This document shows, piece after piece, positions 13,768 through 25,188 of a DNA stretch of 64,000 nt. Numbering within the stretch: position 1 is the stretch's first letter; the number at the start of each line of letters is the position of its first letter. This stretch comes from Polytrichum commune (Eukaryota > Streptophyta > Polytrichopsida > Polytrichales > Polytrichaceae). The position numbers and the translations under genes were made by a program. The DNA is taken from the NCBI GenBank assembly GCA_950295325.1, contig OX485804.1, forward strand, positions 59,984,533 to 60,048,532, given 5' to 3'. The notes beneath the pieces were generated by a model. That model worked only from the letters and a program-made list of their open reading frames with translations. It was not told the origin of the DNA and searched no databases.

Positions 13768-14040
13768 TCATGAGTAGATATACATAGTATCTATTACATA
13801 GTAAAAATTGGTAACCAAATTTGATGATTTGTTTTTTTTTATAAAACATACCGTTTCTAACTAGAATGACGCAACATTGAACTAAACAAATTACTACAAA
13901 AATGAAGATGACTAAAAATTTCAAAAAAATATACAAAAGATATTATCAATGGTTATGTGTATGTAGAAAAAATATCATAATTTTAAAAATTATCTATGGC
14001 ATGTAATATAAGGTAGCAAAATTTTATCGCACGTGGTTAT
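13768..14040 (+). repeat. Dispersed repeat family H, copy 2
   Basis: Collinear with 500-735 (GAGTAGATATACATAGTATC, AAAATTGGTAACCAAATTTG, GTAATATAAGGTAGCAAA). The surrounding DNA is not shared. Confidence 0.65.
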
Positions 14041-14370
14041 GAAATGTAAGGGGGTGTGATCCCCCCGTGGTGGGTTAGAGAAGGGACTGTGGTGCTCAAT
14101 GTGTATGAATATGCGCGTCTACCTTAAAAGTGCCCCACATCCCCCTTCCCCCATCATCAACCCTTAATGGACGAATCAACCATGAAATGATACGCATGTG
14201 TCAAGTTTTTGAAGTCATCGTGGAGGATTCAAAAAGATTATTCTAAATCGAGTTTCTTTCTTACTTGTGGTTGTTGAAGCTTCACACCAACTCTACCAAA
14301 CGTGTATTATCATAAGTTATTACCATTATTTTACATGGTTGTTTTTTGAAGTGTTGAGATGTCAAGTAAT

Positions 14371-14520
14371 TTTGGTCTAAGATGACCCTAAACTACCAGG
14401 TGATAGTACTAGAGAGGTACCCAAACCAAACGGAGTGGTTGGCGGTTCGATTCTCAGCCATAAAATCATCTCTATTTGATGGAAAACTAGTCAGGTGATC
14501 AAGCGCCGCTTGTATTCTTT
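14371..14520 (+). repeat. SINE-like dispersed repeat, copy 1
   Basis: About 150 bp is shared with two minus-strand copies at 21.1 and 21.6 kb. It carries GGTTCGATTCTC (14446-14457), close to the polymerase III B box GGTTCGANNCC, but no clear A box upstream. Size, copy number and B-box-like word suggest a tRNA-related SINE; this is not proven. Confidence 0.5.
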
Positions 14521-15154
14521 CCAAAAACAAACATCAAGTCCTTTTCTTTCAATTTACGAAAAATGATGTTGTTTGAAAGGAGCGAGCTTCGATCCACCCT
14601 CCAAATCTATCACTACATCTTATCACCCTTCACAACTTTCTTTTGAAATGCCAACTCCAAATATGATACCCGCATCATACTTTATAATAACACATCTATA
14701 GAACTTCGGTTAGGGCCCCACCAACCCCCCCCCCCCCCACCATATCCACATCGTCAATTAAACGGTTGATGAAATCCGAAAGGACAATTTTCTTTTGGGG
14801 GAAGAGGGGGGGGGGGGTACAAATTGATTGACCGGTAGTTGGGCTTGGATCGTGTAAGTTAAAAAGTGCAACTCAACGACTTATTGAGTGGAGTGGGAAT
14901 CGGACTCAAAGGGGGTGAGCCCCGCTTATTTATTATTTAGGGTTCACTTGGCCGTGCATGGCCCGTAATTTCCGCTACCCAAGGGCCCGTCCGAGTGATT
15001 GATGGGATGGGTTCGGGTCACCCCCAAACTTATTGTCAACCAAGGAAATTTTGTTTTTTTGGAAGTTGCAAAGGTGATTGCGGTCCTTGTAGACACAAAG
15101 TACTTTCCTTCGCCTTGGGCCATTAGCTAGCACGCACGCACACACAAACGTAGG

Positions 15155-15520
15155 TGAGGTACATGGGTGTTATTCGGGTTGCCTTTCTTAATCGGGCGCC
15201 TATATTTGATCGGTGTGTGATTAGGTGAAGATCAAAGAACTAACATCATAAAAGACACATGCTTCAAAGAGATTGAATCACATCTCCAAATGTTATGAAC
15301 TATTTCACACTTATCAGTGAACATAATCGGAAGAGCATGTGTGTTCAGACACACACTTCTGATGATCATGATTAAATCCAGGGAGGTTTGATTTTCGATC
15401 CAATGTTTGTAGATGCTTCGTCGTAGACTCACTAGTGCAACACAAGTTTCGTGATGTAAATCTAATCGGTAGAAGTTGGAGAACATGAAAAACAAAGTGA
15501 ATGATCAGTACCTTATGTCT
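15155..15520 (+). mobile_element. Dispersed element family E, copy 2
   Basis: It is collinear with copy 1 (CCTATATTTGATCGGTGTGT, ACATCATAAAAGACACATGC, GAAGTTGGAGAACATGAAAA). The left flank GAGGTACATGGGTGTTATTC agrees with the inferred terminal repeat. Confidence 0.75.
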
Positions 15521-16084
15521 TTGATCAAATTGTAGATTACAAAAGTGTAATGTGGGGAGTGGATTTTAGTGGTTTGAAACGATTTTATACCCAAAGGAAT
15601 ACCCAACAAGAAGAGCTTTGATTAGTGGATCGATAAGATGTAAGTAATCATGAGACCATCTCTGACAAGAGCCCGTAGCACTTGTCCCATAGCCATGCTC
15701 AGTAAACTTGTCTTAGATTTGCACACGAGCTTGTGGTATGATCAAGGTGAAGCGTCCCTCATTCACACCAATACTAGTGGTTGGCGTCGTCTCTTTCTCT
15801 CTCTTAGTCAACTCATTGACAATAATAACAACCCTAATTGTTGGTTACCTTATTTTATTGTACGTTATTGACCTTTTCTAGATTCATCAGGTTGTTTCGA
15901 ATTCCTTGATATTTATTTAGGTTATATTCTAGACTTGACAAATCAAGCTCAAATTAAGTAAAATAGACAAATGTCAATAAGGTTAGATGATTAGAATACG
16001 TCTTGTGATGTTATTCTAAGGTCATTAGTCTACGACCTTAGACCCAAAACATGCGTGCTCTACGTGCATTCATGTTGATTTTTT

Positions 16085-16285
16085 TTATAAGAATACTTAG
16101 GTCCATCACTCATGTTGACTATTGGATGTGGAGTAGTTGATAACTTTGAGGTCATAGTCCAATTTTATTTTAAAACATGATTTTTGTGTCCATTCTTAAA
16201 TCCACGTATAACCGCAAATCACTCAAATCTATGTGTTTGATAGAGTAAGGTGATTGATAAGGCATGCATACCTTACAATGCTTAT
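16085..16285 (+). repeat. Dispersed repeat family D, diverged copy
   Basis: Matching words are CTCATGTTGACTATTG, CATAGTCCAATTTTATTT, AAACATGATTTTTGTGTCC, AAATCACTCAAATCTA and GCATACCTTA, in the same order as in intron 17. The upstream 100 bp of the family is not recognisable here. Confidence 0.45.
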
Positions 16286-19200
16286 CGGTCAATGCATCCA
16301 TTTCACAAAATACAACATGACATGACACATGAGATTTTGTCGAGGTTTTGACTTATAACAAAGTGACCCATTTCATATTTCCTCATATTTTGAACAATTT
16401 TGTGTCAAACATGCCTATCATTTATTGTAGCCTTTCACTTGCTAGGTGCATGCCAATGAACTTGCAAATAGTAGCCCACCTTTGTGATGTTGAGAGCCAT
16501 TCTACCCACTTCTACCAACATTCTTCAGTTCAATTTTGATAGGTAGTGTGCACATAACTAAAGGTTCACATCTTATCTAGGTGTGATCACATCAATACAT
16601 TTGTGTACAATCAAAATCTTCAAACGTAGTCAGTAGTGTCTCAATCAATCGGTCTCAATAAGTTATCATCCACAACAAACTTTCATCAATACCTAAAAAT
16701 TGTCTTGGTACGTAGTCCCTATCCAAAAGTAGGTTGTTGCATCCCATAAGTCATGTATAGTAACTACACCTATACCTAATTGCCCTTTTGAACATTTAAA
16801 CATGTTTACCATATATATATAGGTATATACATAGGTATATATGTATATGATTCTTATGTGTCTTTTTGGTAATTAAAAGAGAATCATAAAACATGTTGAC
16901 ATTTCATTTCTAGGCACTTTACAAGTAAATAGATGTTTTCATTCTAGGGAAGAATACATATGGATTGTTTCTTAATAAGTGTCACAACTGAGTGTAGTTA
17001 CCATAATTTGTCATCTCATTCATCACTGATCACGGATTCACAATTCATTGATTATTAATTTATAAGATATTGTGATTATCATTTCCTTACATATTTTCAT
17101 CCATAGATCCATCATATGCATCTAGCCTTTGTGACCATGTTATGTCCAATGGCTTGGTCGGAGAAGATGAAGATCAATGTTATGCTCCCACGATTCTCCA
17201 TCGATTGAGTGTATATTCTCACAACCTACTTTCAAAGAACACAACTCCTTTGCACTTTTTGTTCCCTTTTTGTTTCAAAGTCACGTCATGTGATACAACA
17301 TATGAGCTAAGATAAGGTGGTAAAAACCCAAGGATACCTAAAGAGGAACAACAACATCAATGCAATATAGAAAAATGAAAGGAAACGTAGACTTTGAGGA
17401 AGTAGATGATAAACTTTGATCCTAAGAAATGGGGGTATTGCCTCTGTGATCAAAACCAAGCTTCGTCAACATGCTTACATATGAGCTTTTACTCATTATA
17501 ATATTTAGTTGTTAGAAATGAAAATTGAAGAAAATTAAAATCACACCTTCTCAGCCTTCGACATACCATGTATGTAGAGGCCATTCATTAACAAATGGCC
17601 AAAGAGATAAAATTATATTGTGACGTGATTTTATAGCATAAAGTATTCATCGTTGTTTCTAGGGAGTTGTTTATAGACATTACCTAACTATACTAGAGGA
17701 AAACTCACACTCTTTATGGCTCCTTTGACATGAGTTTAGTGTCTTCTCTCATAATAGAATTTAAATGTTTATGATTTATGAAGCATTTTTAATGTTGTAA
17801 AGTAGATAAGACTAACTTTGATGATTTGACAGTTGTGCAAGTTGTTCACCACGGCATGCAACAAAATAAATTATGTTGGGAATTTGTTTATTGTGGTTTA
17901 CTCCTTGCTTGATTGTTGTAAATTTTTGTGTGACATAAGTAATGTTAAAATATTAGTTCGAACCTTTTTTGTACATCAACTAACTTCATTTATCGATGTT
18001 GGGTGATGTGGGTACAAGCAAGGCACCCCACAAAGACTCAAATATGAAAGCATGAATACTGAGTCACTCTATCTACATACAGTTATCTATAATTATTTTT
18101 GGTAATAGTTTTGAATGAAGTTTGTGCTTATGAAGCAAATGTCTTTACATTTTCTCCCTCCCACCCAATGTGAAGACCACAATTGCCATCATTTTGTACT
18201 TTATATGTTTGTCATGGGCATCTCTCTCTCTTTAAATGCTTCTCTTTGTATAAATATCCTACAATTTTGATTCGTATACGGAGACTTTAGTAAAATAAAC
18301 ACACTTATATATTTATGCATACAATATACCCAAACAAGCCTTTTGTATACCAAATTATTACAAAGTATCAAAGTTCTGGTTTAACATGGGTTAGGTAGAT
18401 TTCATACGATTGTAGATGCGACTCTTAGTGCTTGTATGTGAACTTTTAGAAGGATAAAGAACAATAGGATTCCAATGGTTTCATCTTGCCTCTTACCTCA
18501 TGGCACCAAAAAAGATGCAATAAACAACATTCACTTTACTCATAGATAGAGGATTGTAAACAAATATGACCATGTGCATAGTTGTTGAAGTAAACTAGGT
18601 TTGTACTTGTTGTGATTGCAATAACAAGTTGTGTTCCTCTAAAGAGATCTCGTGTATGCTTCACAACAAATTTATAATTATGTTGGATAGCACATGTGAG
18701 GATGAAGCCCCTCTTAATAAATATATTAGCTTCTACATATAATTGCTCTTGCTTGTTTTTCCTATGCATGGACATGTGTTTTATGTAAATGACATTGAGT
18801 TCTTGCTAAGATAATTTCATATTTATAGAATGCCTTTGATTTGTGTATTCTGTCTGGCTGGTAGTGGTTGGTTTTAAAGACACGAGCAAGAAAAGACTAC
18901 ACTCACATGTGTGTGTGGCCTTGAAATATCCCTTCTCAAATGGCAACATTATGCAAATGATTATATTTGCTCAACTTACTTCATTTGATCAAATTTGACT
19001 CGAGGCGGCAAACCTTTTACATTTCTCTCTTTGCTTTTGTTCTTCTTTTATATATTTTTATAAATATGTCCCATACGTGTATATTGCTCCTTGATAGAAC
19101 TCGAATTAAGTACATGACATTGATGCATACATTAAGTTTTATAGCTCATTATACGATGGGCATATGATGTACCATGTTACAACCAATATATGTTGAATTA

Positions 19201-21054
19201 AGTTGACGCATGCATATCGAACACGTTTATGACATGTAATACCTTCATTAACCATAGTTTGATAAAATCACGGTTTCAGATAAATGGCGGCCTCAACGCC
19301 TAGGTGAAGGCTATAGACCCTAGACTCGAAAGACCTATAAGTGGAGGCTCTTTGCAAGCTCCTTTCTTGCAAGAGACCCTTTGCTTTGTTTATGCATTGG
19401 CAACTCATTATATACGTCCAGATTGTGAGAATCGTAGAACAATTTCTCAGGTTATACTATGAACGGAACTCTTAATGTTGAGCTCATGATGGAATTTGTT
19501 AGCAATGATCGACTAAAAGCCAATTTTAGACAGTTCTCGCATGAAATTGGCATGTTTAATCTATTGGTTAGAGAGAAATCATAATTGGTAGGCATACCAA
19601 AACCATAGAGTTTCTTTGGCAACGAAGTTTAGGGTAAGGACAATAGGTGAGGGACCTAATGGAACGCTGAGATATATTTTAATACCACCATCTTGCCGAG
19701 GTCGAGTGAGAGTTATTATGGCCTATGATAGGTGAACAATAGACAATACACATATATAGACTATGACCATCATTTTGGATTAAAGATATTTTGAATGCAA
19801 AAGCGTTATTATTTTGAATGATATTGCAGTGACATCAAATGATCATCTTGAAGGAAGAAGAACCGTACCCCATTAGGATGAAAATCCTTTGGAAGACTAT
19901 GATCACATGTGACAAAGACTATTTCCTAAGCTAAAAGAGCGTCACGGCAAGCTTAATAGCATGTCATTGGAGTTATATGAGTCTTCACATGAACAACTCG
20001 CTCACAACTCAAACAAACATAATGAATCTTAAGAGGGAAAATAATGAGTAATGAACCTTGTCAAATGGATATTTAAAGGAAAGAAGCTAATATTGTTATA
20101 GAATTCCTTTAAACCAACGTGACATTAATCCTTATAAACACTAGGCCGATTTTTCTTAAGACTTAGTACCTTAAGTTTTGTTGTCAATCATAATACATAC
20201 CTAGCTATGAGAACAATGACATAATCACAAGAATTTTCTACGACGAAGTCACATAAATTGAGAAATGAGTTGGTCAACATGCTCTTGAATTTCTATTGAA
20301 TTTTGTTGTTTTATTGCATTTTAATGTACTATGGAAGTGGAATGGACATGCAAGATGGACATCGATATGAGTAACTATTGGCCCTTACTTAACACACATC
20401 ACATATGCCTTTCCAACACAACAACGGTCTATTTGAGTGCAAGTGAGATAAGCTCTTCCCACATTGAGCACCACCAATAATATATCACTCATACTTCAAC
20501 TTTATTCTACATTTGGAGGTTGTAAATTACGTAAAATTTACTATAGTAACTTGTGTATAGAAGAAGGTGGAAAACATGATGCACTAACCGAGATCAATTG
20601 AGGTTCTTCGCTTGGTAAGATGTATTATACCCCCTCCTCTATTGGATACTAAGAGGTTATACTTTGAGCTCCCATGGCATAAGCACGAGGTTATGGCAAA
20701 TTGAAGCATGAGCAATATCTCGTGAGTGACATCTTAGAAATTTTACCCAAAGCCCAAAATCTTTGTAATCTTGTAATTTTGTACATACTACCCACAACCC
20801 AAATTTTGCACAAAACCTTGGTTTGGCCCATCAAGGTTCCATACAAAGCTTTCTATTCCATCTTTATTAGTGCTAGAATGTCATTTTCACACATGATTCA
20901 AGATGGTCTCAACCAATGTAGGATTGACACATGGCAAAAACTTGATCGAAATATGATTACTTTTTGGTCAAAAGAGAGAGCCCTCTACGGACAAGTTCTT
21001 GATTGAAGTTGTTGTTGCATAAGATCAAGCAAAGTAGAATATATACATATATGA

Positions 21055-21199
21055 AAACACATGAGGCGCTTGACCACCTGGCTAGTTTTCCCTCAAGTAG
21101 AGAGACGATTTCACGGCCGGAAATCAAGCTGCCAACCACTCCATTCGGTTTGGGTACCTCTCCACTGTCACCCGATAGTTTAAGGTCATCTTAGACCAC
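21055..21199 (-). repeat. SINE-like dispersed repeat, copy 2
   Basis: The reverse complement matches 14371-14520 along its whole length (GGTCTAAGATGACC, GAGAGGTACCCAAACC, GGAGTGGTTGGCAG, AAAACTAGCCAGGTGGTCAA). Confidence 0.6.
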
Positions 21200-21378
21200 G
21201 AATAAGGTAGAAAATAAGTGCAACAGTCTTGAGATTTTAAACAGTTTTGTGCTTTATGCACAAAGTTATGGTGAGTTGTGCTTCATTTTGCTCATAACTT
21301 TGTAAGGGGTTACACAATGTTGGACTTGTAGATTGATGAAAATGGTGAAAATTGTGTTTGATTCTTGACCGATCAGAA

Positions 21379-21410
21379 CCCCCCCCCCCCCCCCCCAAAA
21401 AAAAAAAAAA
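21379..21410 (+). repeat. C18-A14 homopolymer junction
   Basis: Eighteen C followed directly by fourteen A, the longest of nine C or G runs of at least 11 in the window. Confidence 0.95.
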
Positions 21411-21599
21411 CACTCGACGTTCTGTAACTCCTCAAAGTGCAGAATCCAAATTCCTGAAACTTGGGGCAGAAATTTGAAATATGTTGTGAGCTGGTGGGTG
21501 GTCGACCACCTGTCAAAGCAAGAAGATAACCCAAAACTCAAGATATGGGAGAAAATCATGCTCTCTTTATAGACTTTTTTTTGTTTTTTGTATTTTGAA

Positions 21600-21745
21600 A
21601 CACATGAGGTGTGTGGTCACCTGGCTGGTTTTTTTGTAAAGTAGAGAGAAGAAGATTTCATGGTCGGGAATTGAATTGTCAGCCCCTCCATTTGATTTTG
21701 GATACCTCTACACTGTCATCTGATAGTTTTCGGTCATCTCTGACC
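21600..21745 (-). repeat. SINE-like dispersed repeat, copy 3
   Basis: Same orientation as copy 2 and 400 bp after it, with CACATGAGG at the start of both. The DNA between the copies is unique in the window. Confidence 0.6.
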
Positions 21746-21944
21746 TTCTTTCTAGACTTTTTAGAACTTGGAAATTTGGTTTCAACCTTAACACCTCTTG
21801 TTGCCCCACGTTTCCCACCAAAACCCCCCAATTGATGCAAAACTTGGGGTTTGAACCCTGTGGGTTTAAAGCTTGAAACCCTTAGTTGATGTTGGGCGTA
21901 AGAACGTCTAGGGGAGGAAATATGGTGTGAGGAGCTAAGAAACT

Positions 21945-22325
21945 TGAGGTAAGGTAGGTAGGTGCTATCTCTTAATCAAACACCTATATTTGGTTGGTGT
22001 GTGGCTCAATGAGGATCAAAGAACAAACACCATAAAGACATAGTTTGCGAAGAATTTGGACTACGTCTTCAGTTTTTATTTGACTACTCCACACTCAATT
22101 ATGTGCATAGTTGGGGGGGACATATGTATTCAATTCAAGGAATCAACAACACATGCACTTCCCATAATCATAACTAAACAAGGGGAGTTTCGATTTTTGA
22201 TACGGGTTTGGTTGTCCATGTTTCAACACTGATTTACTAACCCAACACAAACTTTAACTCCCTGACCAATAGAAGACGGAGAACAAGAAATGCCAACCAA
22301 ATAACACCCACACACCTTAACCCAA
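21945..22325 (+). mobile_element. Dispersed element family E, copy 3
   Basis: It shares CCTATATTTGGTTGGTGTGT, GAGGATCAAAGAACAAACAC, ACATGCACTTCCCATAATCA and GAAGACGGAGAACAAGAAA. It starts after GGTAAGGTAGGTAGGTGC and ends in CACCCACACACCTTAACC, giving inverted ends. Confidence 0.75.
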
Positions 22326-22754
22326 GCTCCGGGCTGGAGGGTGGGGTAAAAAAATCCCATAAGTTCATTATTATTTTTAGGTTTAGAAAGATAACTCGGG
22401 GAAAACATAGTAGGTATAGTAGAGAAGGAGGGCTAGGGTGAGCAACTAACCCCTTATATCATGTTTATGGTCAATTTCATTCAAAGTGAACCCCACCATG
22501 TTTTTGCAAATGAGCGTACTTCTCATTCATCCAACATAAAAACCTTGAAATAATACGATCCAACCCAACAAGTGTGGTTTTTTTCACATACATGGCACTG
22601 AAATCAACTTTAGAAGACCCCAAATTGATCTAGTCTAAGTCATTAGAGATGAATGGACCACAAGCCTATTATATAGGGTGTCAAGTTTCTATACCGGACG
22701 GACGAGAGGTACACTCGAATACATACGATAATTCCCTCTCTTCGAGAAGAGGGG

Positions 22755-23030
22755 TGAGCAACTAACCTAAGGTAAACCCAAGGGTAACCTAATCCAAGGT
22801 GAAAACCCAAGGGTAACCTAACCTAAGGTTAAAACCCAAGGGTAATGTAACCTAAGGTAAAAAAAAGGGTAACTCAACCTAAGGTACAAACGCAAGGGTC
22901 ATCTAACCTAGGGTACAAACCTAACCGACGGTGACCCAGCCTAAGGTCAGTACCCGGCCTAGGGTAGACTTAACCTAAGGTCAGAACCCAGCCTAGGGTA
23001 GACTTAACCTAAGGTAAACTACGGGCCTGG
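22755..23030 (+). repeat. Decayed minisatellite with a CTAAGGT core
   Basis: About ten imperfect units of roughly 23-34 bp built on TAACCTAAGGT plus AAAACCCAAGGG. In the second half they change into AACCTAAGGTCAGAACCCAG. The core is almost palindromic. The array lies directly upstream of the GC-rich leader-like stretch of the glycine-rich protein gene. Confidence 0.85.
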
Positions 23031-23039
23031 GCTAGGGGC

Positions 23040-23543
23040 TAGAGGACTAGAGGCTACAGGGCTAGGGCCTAGAGGGCGGCAGTGGCAGCACAGCAGCAAC
23101 GGTTAACGGAAGGAGAAAAAGAAAATGGCAAAAAACACGAAACAAAAGAAAACTCACCAACACATGGCACTCACGGACTCTTCTTCTCCTTCGCATGCAC
23201 CTCCAGTTGTTGCTGCTGCCGCCGCTGCTGCTCCTGCTGTTGTTGTTCTTGGTCGCGTTGCCTTTGGAATTGCCTCAAATGGTGCACTAGCCACTTCAAC
23301 AGACCTCTTCGTTCATTCCGTCTGTTGGGTTTCTCCAGTTCCGAGGGCTTGGTCGAAGGAATACGAGAAACTCGAAGCTCCCAAGCAGGCTTTCGTGGAA
23401 GCAATCGAAGGGTGGTAGTAGTCGAGAGCCAACCAGAAGTGGAGGGGAGTTAGTGGGGGAAGGAAGAAAGAAATCGGTCGGTGGTTGTGGTCTTTTGTAA
23501 GTATCCATCCATCCAGCCATCCGTTTTGTGGATTTCTTCTGAA
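23040..23543 (+). promoter_or_regulatory. GC-rich, CT-rich leader-like stretch; possible non-coding 5' exon or small ORF
   Basis: This is the only strongly GC-rich block upstream of the gene. It contains GCN/CTN triplet runs and, at 23537-23549, a near-consensus donor (AAG followed by GTGAGT at 23544). It is on the same strand as the gene, 3.9 kb upstream of its start codon. A plus-strand ORF (23164-23418, 84 codons) runs through an alanine/valine-rich stretch (about residues 13-28) to a TAG, and I recognise no domain in it. The minus strand reads the same triplets as poly-Gln. My best guess is the first leader exon of the downstream gene, with a long 5'UTR intron. An unrelated small gene is the alternative. 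Confidence 0.3.
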
Positions 23544-24491
23544 GGTGAGTGGTTTGAGTTTTGGTCGGGGATTTGTTTCTGGGGGCTTGGGAAGCGATCT
23601 CCCCCCCCCCCCCAAACATGGCGGTGAAACCGTGGGTTGAGGGATTATGGGAATAAGGGAATATGGGGTTAAGTGGTGAAGTGGTTTATGTGCTTGGGGA
23701 ATTGACAGCGAGAAGAAGGAGGAGGGCATCAAATTTGGAGCAAGTTTGATTGGGGCAAGTTGAGAAATTGCTTGGCAGTCGGTTTGGGCGTTCTTGGTCA
23801 ATTGTAGCTTCTGAGCTCAATCCCGCTTTGGTGCGTTCCTTGTTGGGTGTGAAGGTGATTAGCAACCGGAAATTGGGTTGACCACTTGTTCGGGGGGAGA
23901 AAGGGAGTTGGGGTGGACTTTCGGTTGTTTTTGGGTTTGGGAGCTCCCCAAGATCGAATTTATATTTATATTGTTAGTTTTCGAATTCTGTTGAAGTTTT
24001 TCTTTTGTCATTGAAAACGGCAGGGTAGAGGTGGAGAAGAAGAAGAAGAAGTGGGTGATTCTTGGCCCTCGCACATTACGAAAAAACAATTAACAATAGC
24101 CCAAGTGGAAGCTTGATCTGGAAGATGTAGGGTGGTTGGTCACAAGTTCAGTAGTGAGAGAGGAGTAGGTATTTTGCTTTAAGCTAAGATCACCACTCAG
24201 AATTTCTCATGTCACTTGGAGGAAATTGAAGGAGAGAATCAAAGGTTAGGCATTTTTTTTAGATATGTGAGTCCCGAGCCGACTTTGCAATATGCTTTAA
24301 GGGCTCAACCCCGACAGGTAGGGCTAATCAATTTCTGTATTTCTCTTATTGAAGAATGCAACTCGCTCACTGTGGTTCAGAGTTCTTGCAATGATAATAG
24401 TGGCGACGGCGGCAATTCTAAGGAACTACTTTATGTTTTGTTCTTTATTGATTGTGGCAATGCATGATCATTTTTGAAGTGGCTTGGGATC

Positions 24492-24836
24492 AGTGTTGGT
24501 CTGGTATCGTCTTTTTTCGATATCATTCGGGTATCTATAATGAGTATTTTACATTTCTTGATACCAATAGGGTATGGGTATTTGACGGTATTTTAGTTTT
24601 GGATACCATTGGGGTCTATATACCATGCAAAATCGCCCAAGTATCAATATGGTTTAGAATGGGATCGACTCAAATAATAACTCAGGTATAGAAAGATTCT
24701 TACCTTGACATACCGACCAATTCTCAACGTTTGAGTGGTAATGCAATTTTGATACCCACGGGTAGGTTCTTTGGTTCCATTATTGATGTTGATGATTAGT
24801 GATACCATGCATTCACCTATATACCAGACCAACATT
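24492..24836 (-). mobile_element. Foldback MITE, family I copy with 16-bp terminal inverted repeats
   Basis: The left end AGTGTTGGTCTGGTAT (24492-24507) is the exact reverse complement of ATACCAGACCAACATT (24821-24836). The interior is rich in GGTAT/ATACC words. Read on the minus strand it matches 5505-5830 over most of its length (AACATCAATAATGG, GTATCAAAATTG, GTCAAGGTAAGA/GTCAAGGTGAGA). No matching target-site duplication was recognised. Confidence 0.7.
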
Positions 24837-25188
24837 GGTAGAGATGTGTGCTGATCCATGGTGTCGGCCATGTGTTAATGGTTGCAGTGAGACCAACGAG
24901 AAGCGAGTGAAGAGTTGAACAAGAGAAGATAGCATCCCAAGCACATAGACCACCAACAGGTATTGCAATTTTTTTAAGAGCCTATTAAGGTATTATGGTT
25001 GCCTAATGAGCTGGTAAACTAGAACTAATGGGAGATGTAGATAAGTGTGTAGTTCAAGAAGAATAAAATATATATAGAATTGAATCTCCACTTGCTATTC
25101 TGAAAGAACGAGGTTGGTTGGTCATCAGCAATTGTTCATGTCAAACAAGAGCCAAGGCTGGGTGTGGATCTTAGAATCTGGATTAGGG

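Larger units (their letters stand above)
7341..14370. other. Gene-free interval with CpG-rich patches, SSRs and poly-C tracts
   Basis: 7800-9250 and parts of 11730-13200 are noticeably richer in C, G and CpG than the flanks. About 80 bp at 7685-7765 recur at 9515-9595 (TTGGTTGTATTTTGG, CTTGCAATTGA, CAATTTGTG), possibly ends of one old element. CATGGGTCCCAAGTC occurs twice, 93 bp apart, near 10808 and 10901. The 149-codon minus-strand ORF at 10059-10508 shows no domain. Confidence 0.45.
14521..20950. other. Gene-free AT-rich DNA
   Basis: Except for the family D and E copies at 15.2 and 16.1 kb I find no supported gene, RNA or mobile element. No open frame exceeds about 100 codons. Confidence 0.5.

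Noticed and set aside
22755-23030. Telomere-like repeat
   Set aside because: The unit contains AACCTAA but not the plant CCCTAAA heptamer; units are 23-34 bp, so it is a minisatellite.
23313-23801. 162-codon Pro-rich minus-strand ORF and a poly-Gln minus-strand ORF at 23171-23404
   Set aside because: They read the complement of triplet runs in a block that looks like a plus-strand leader; no conserved domain.
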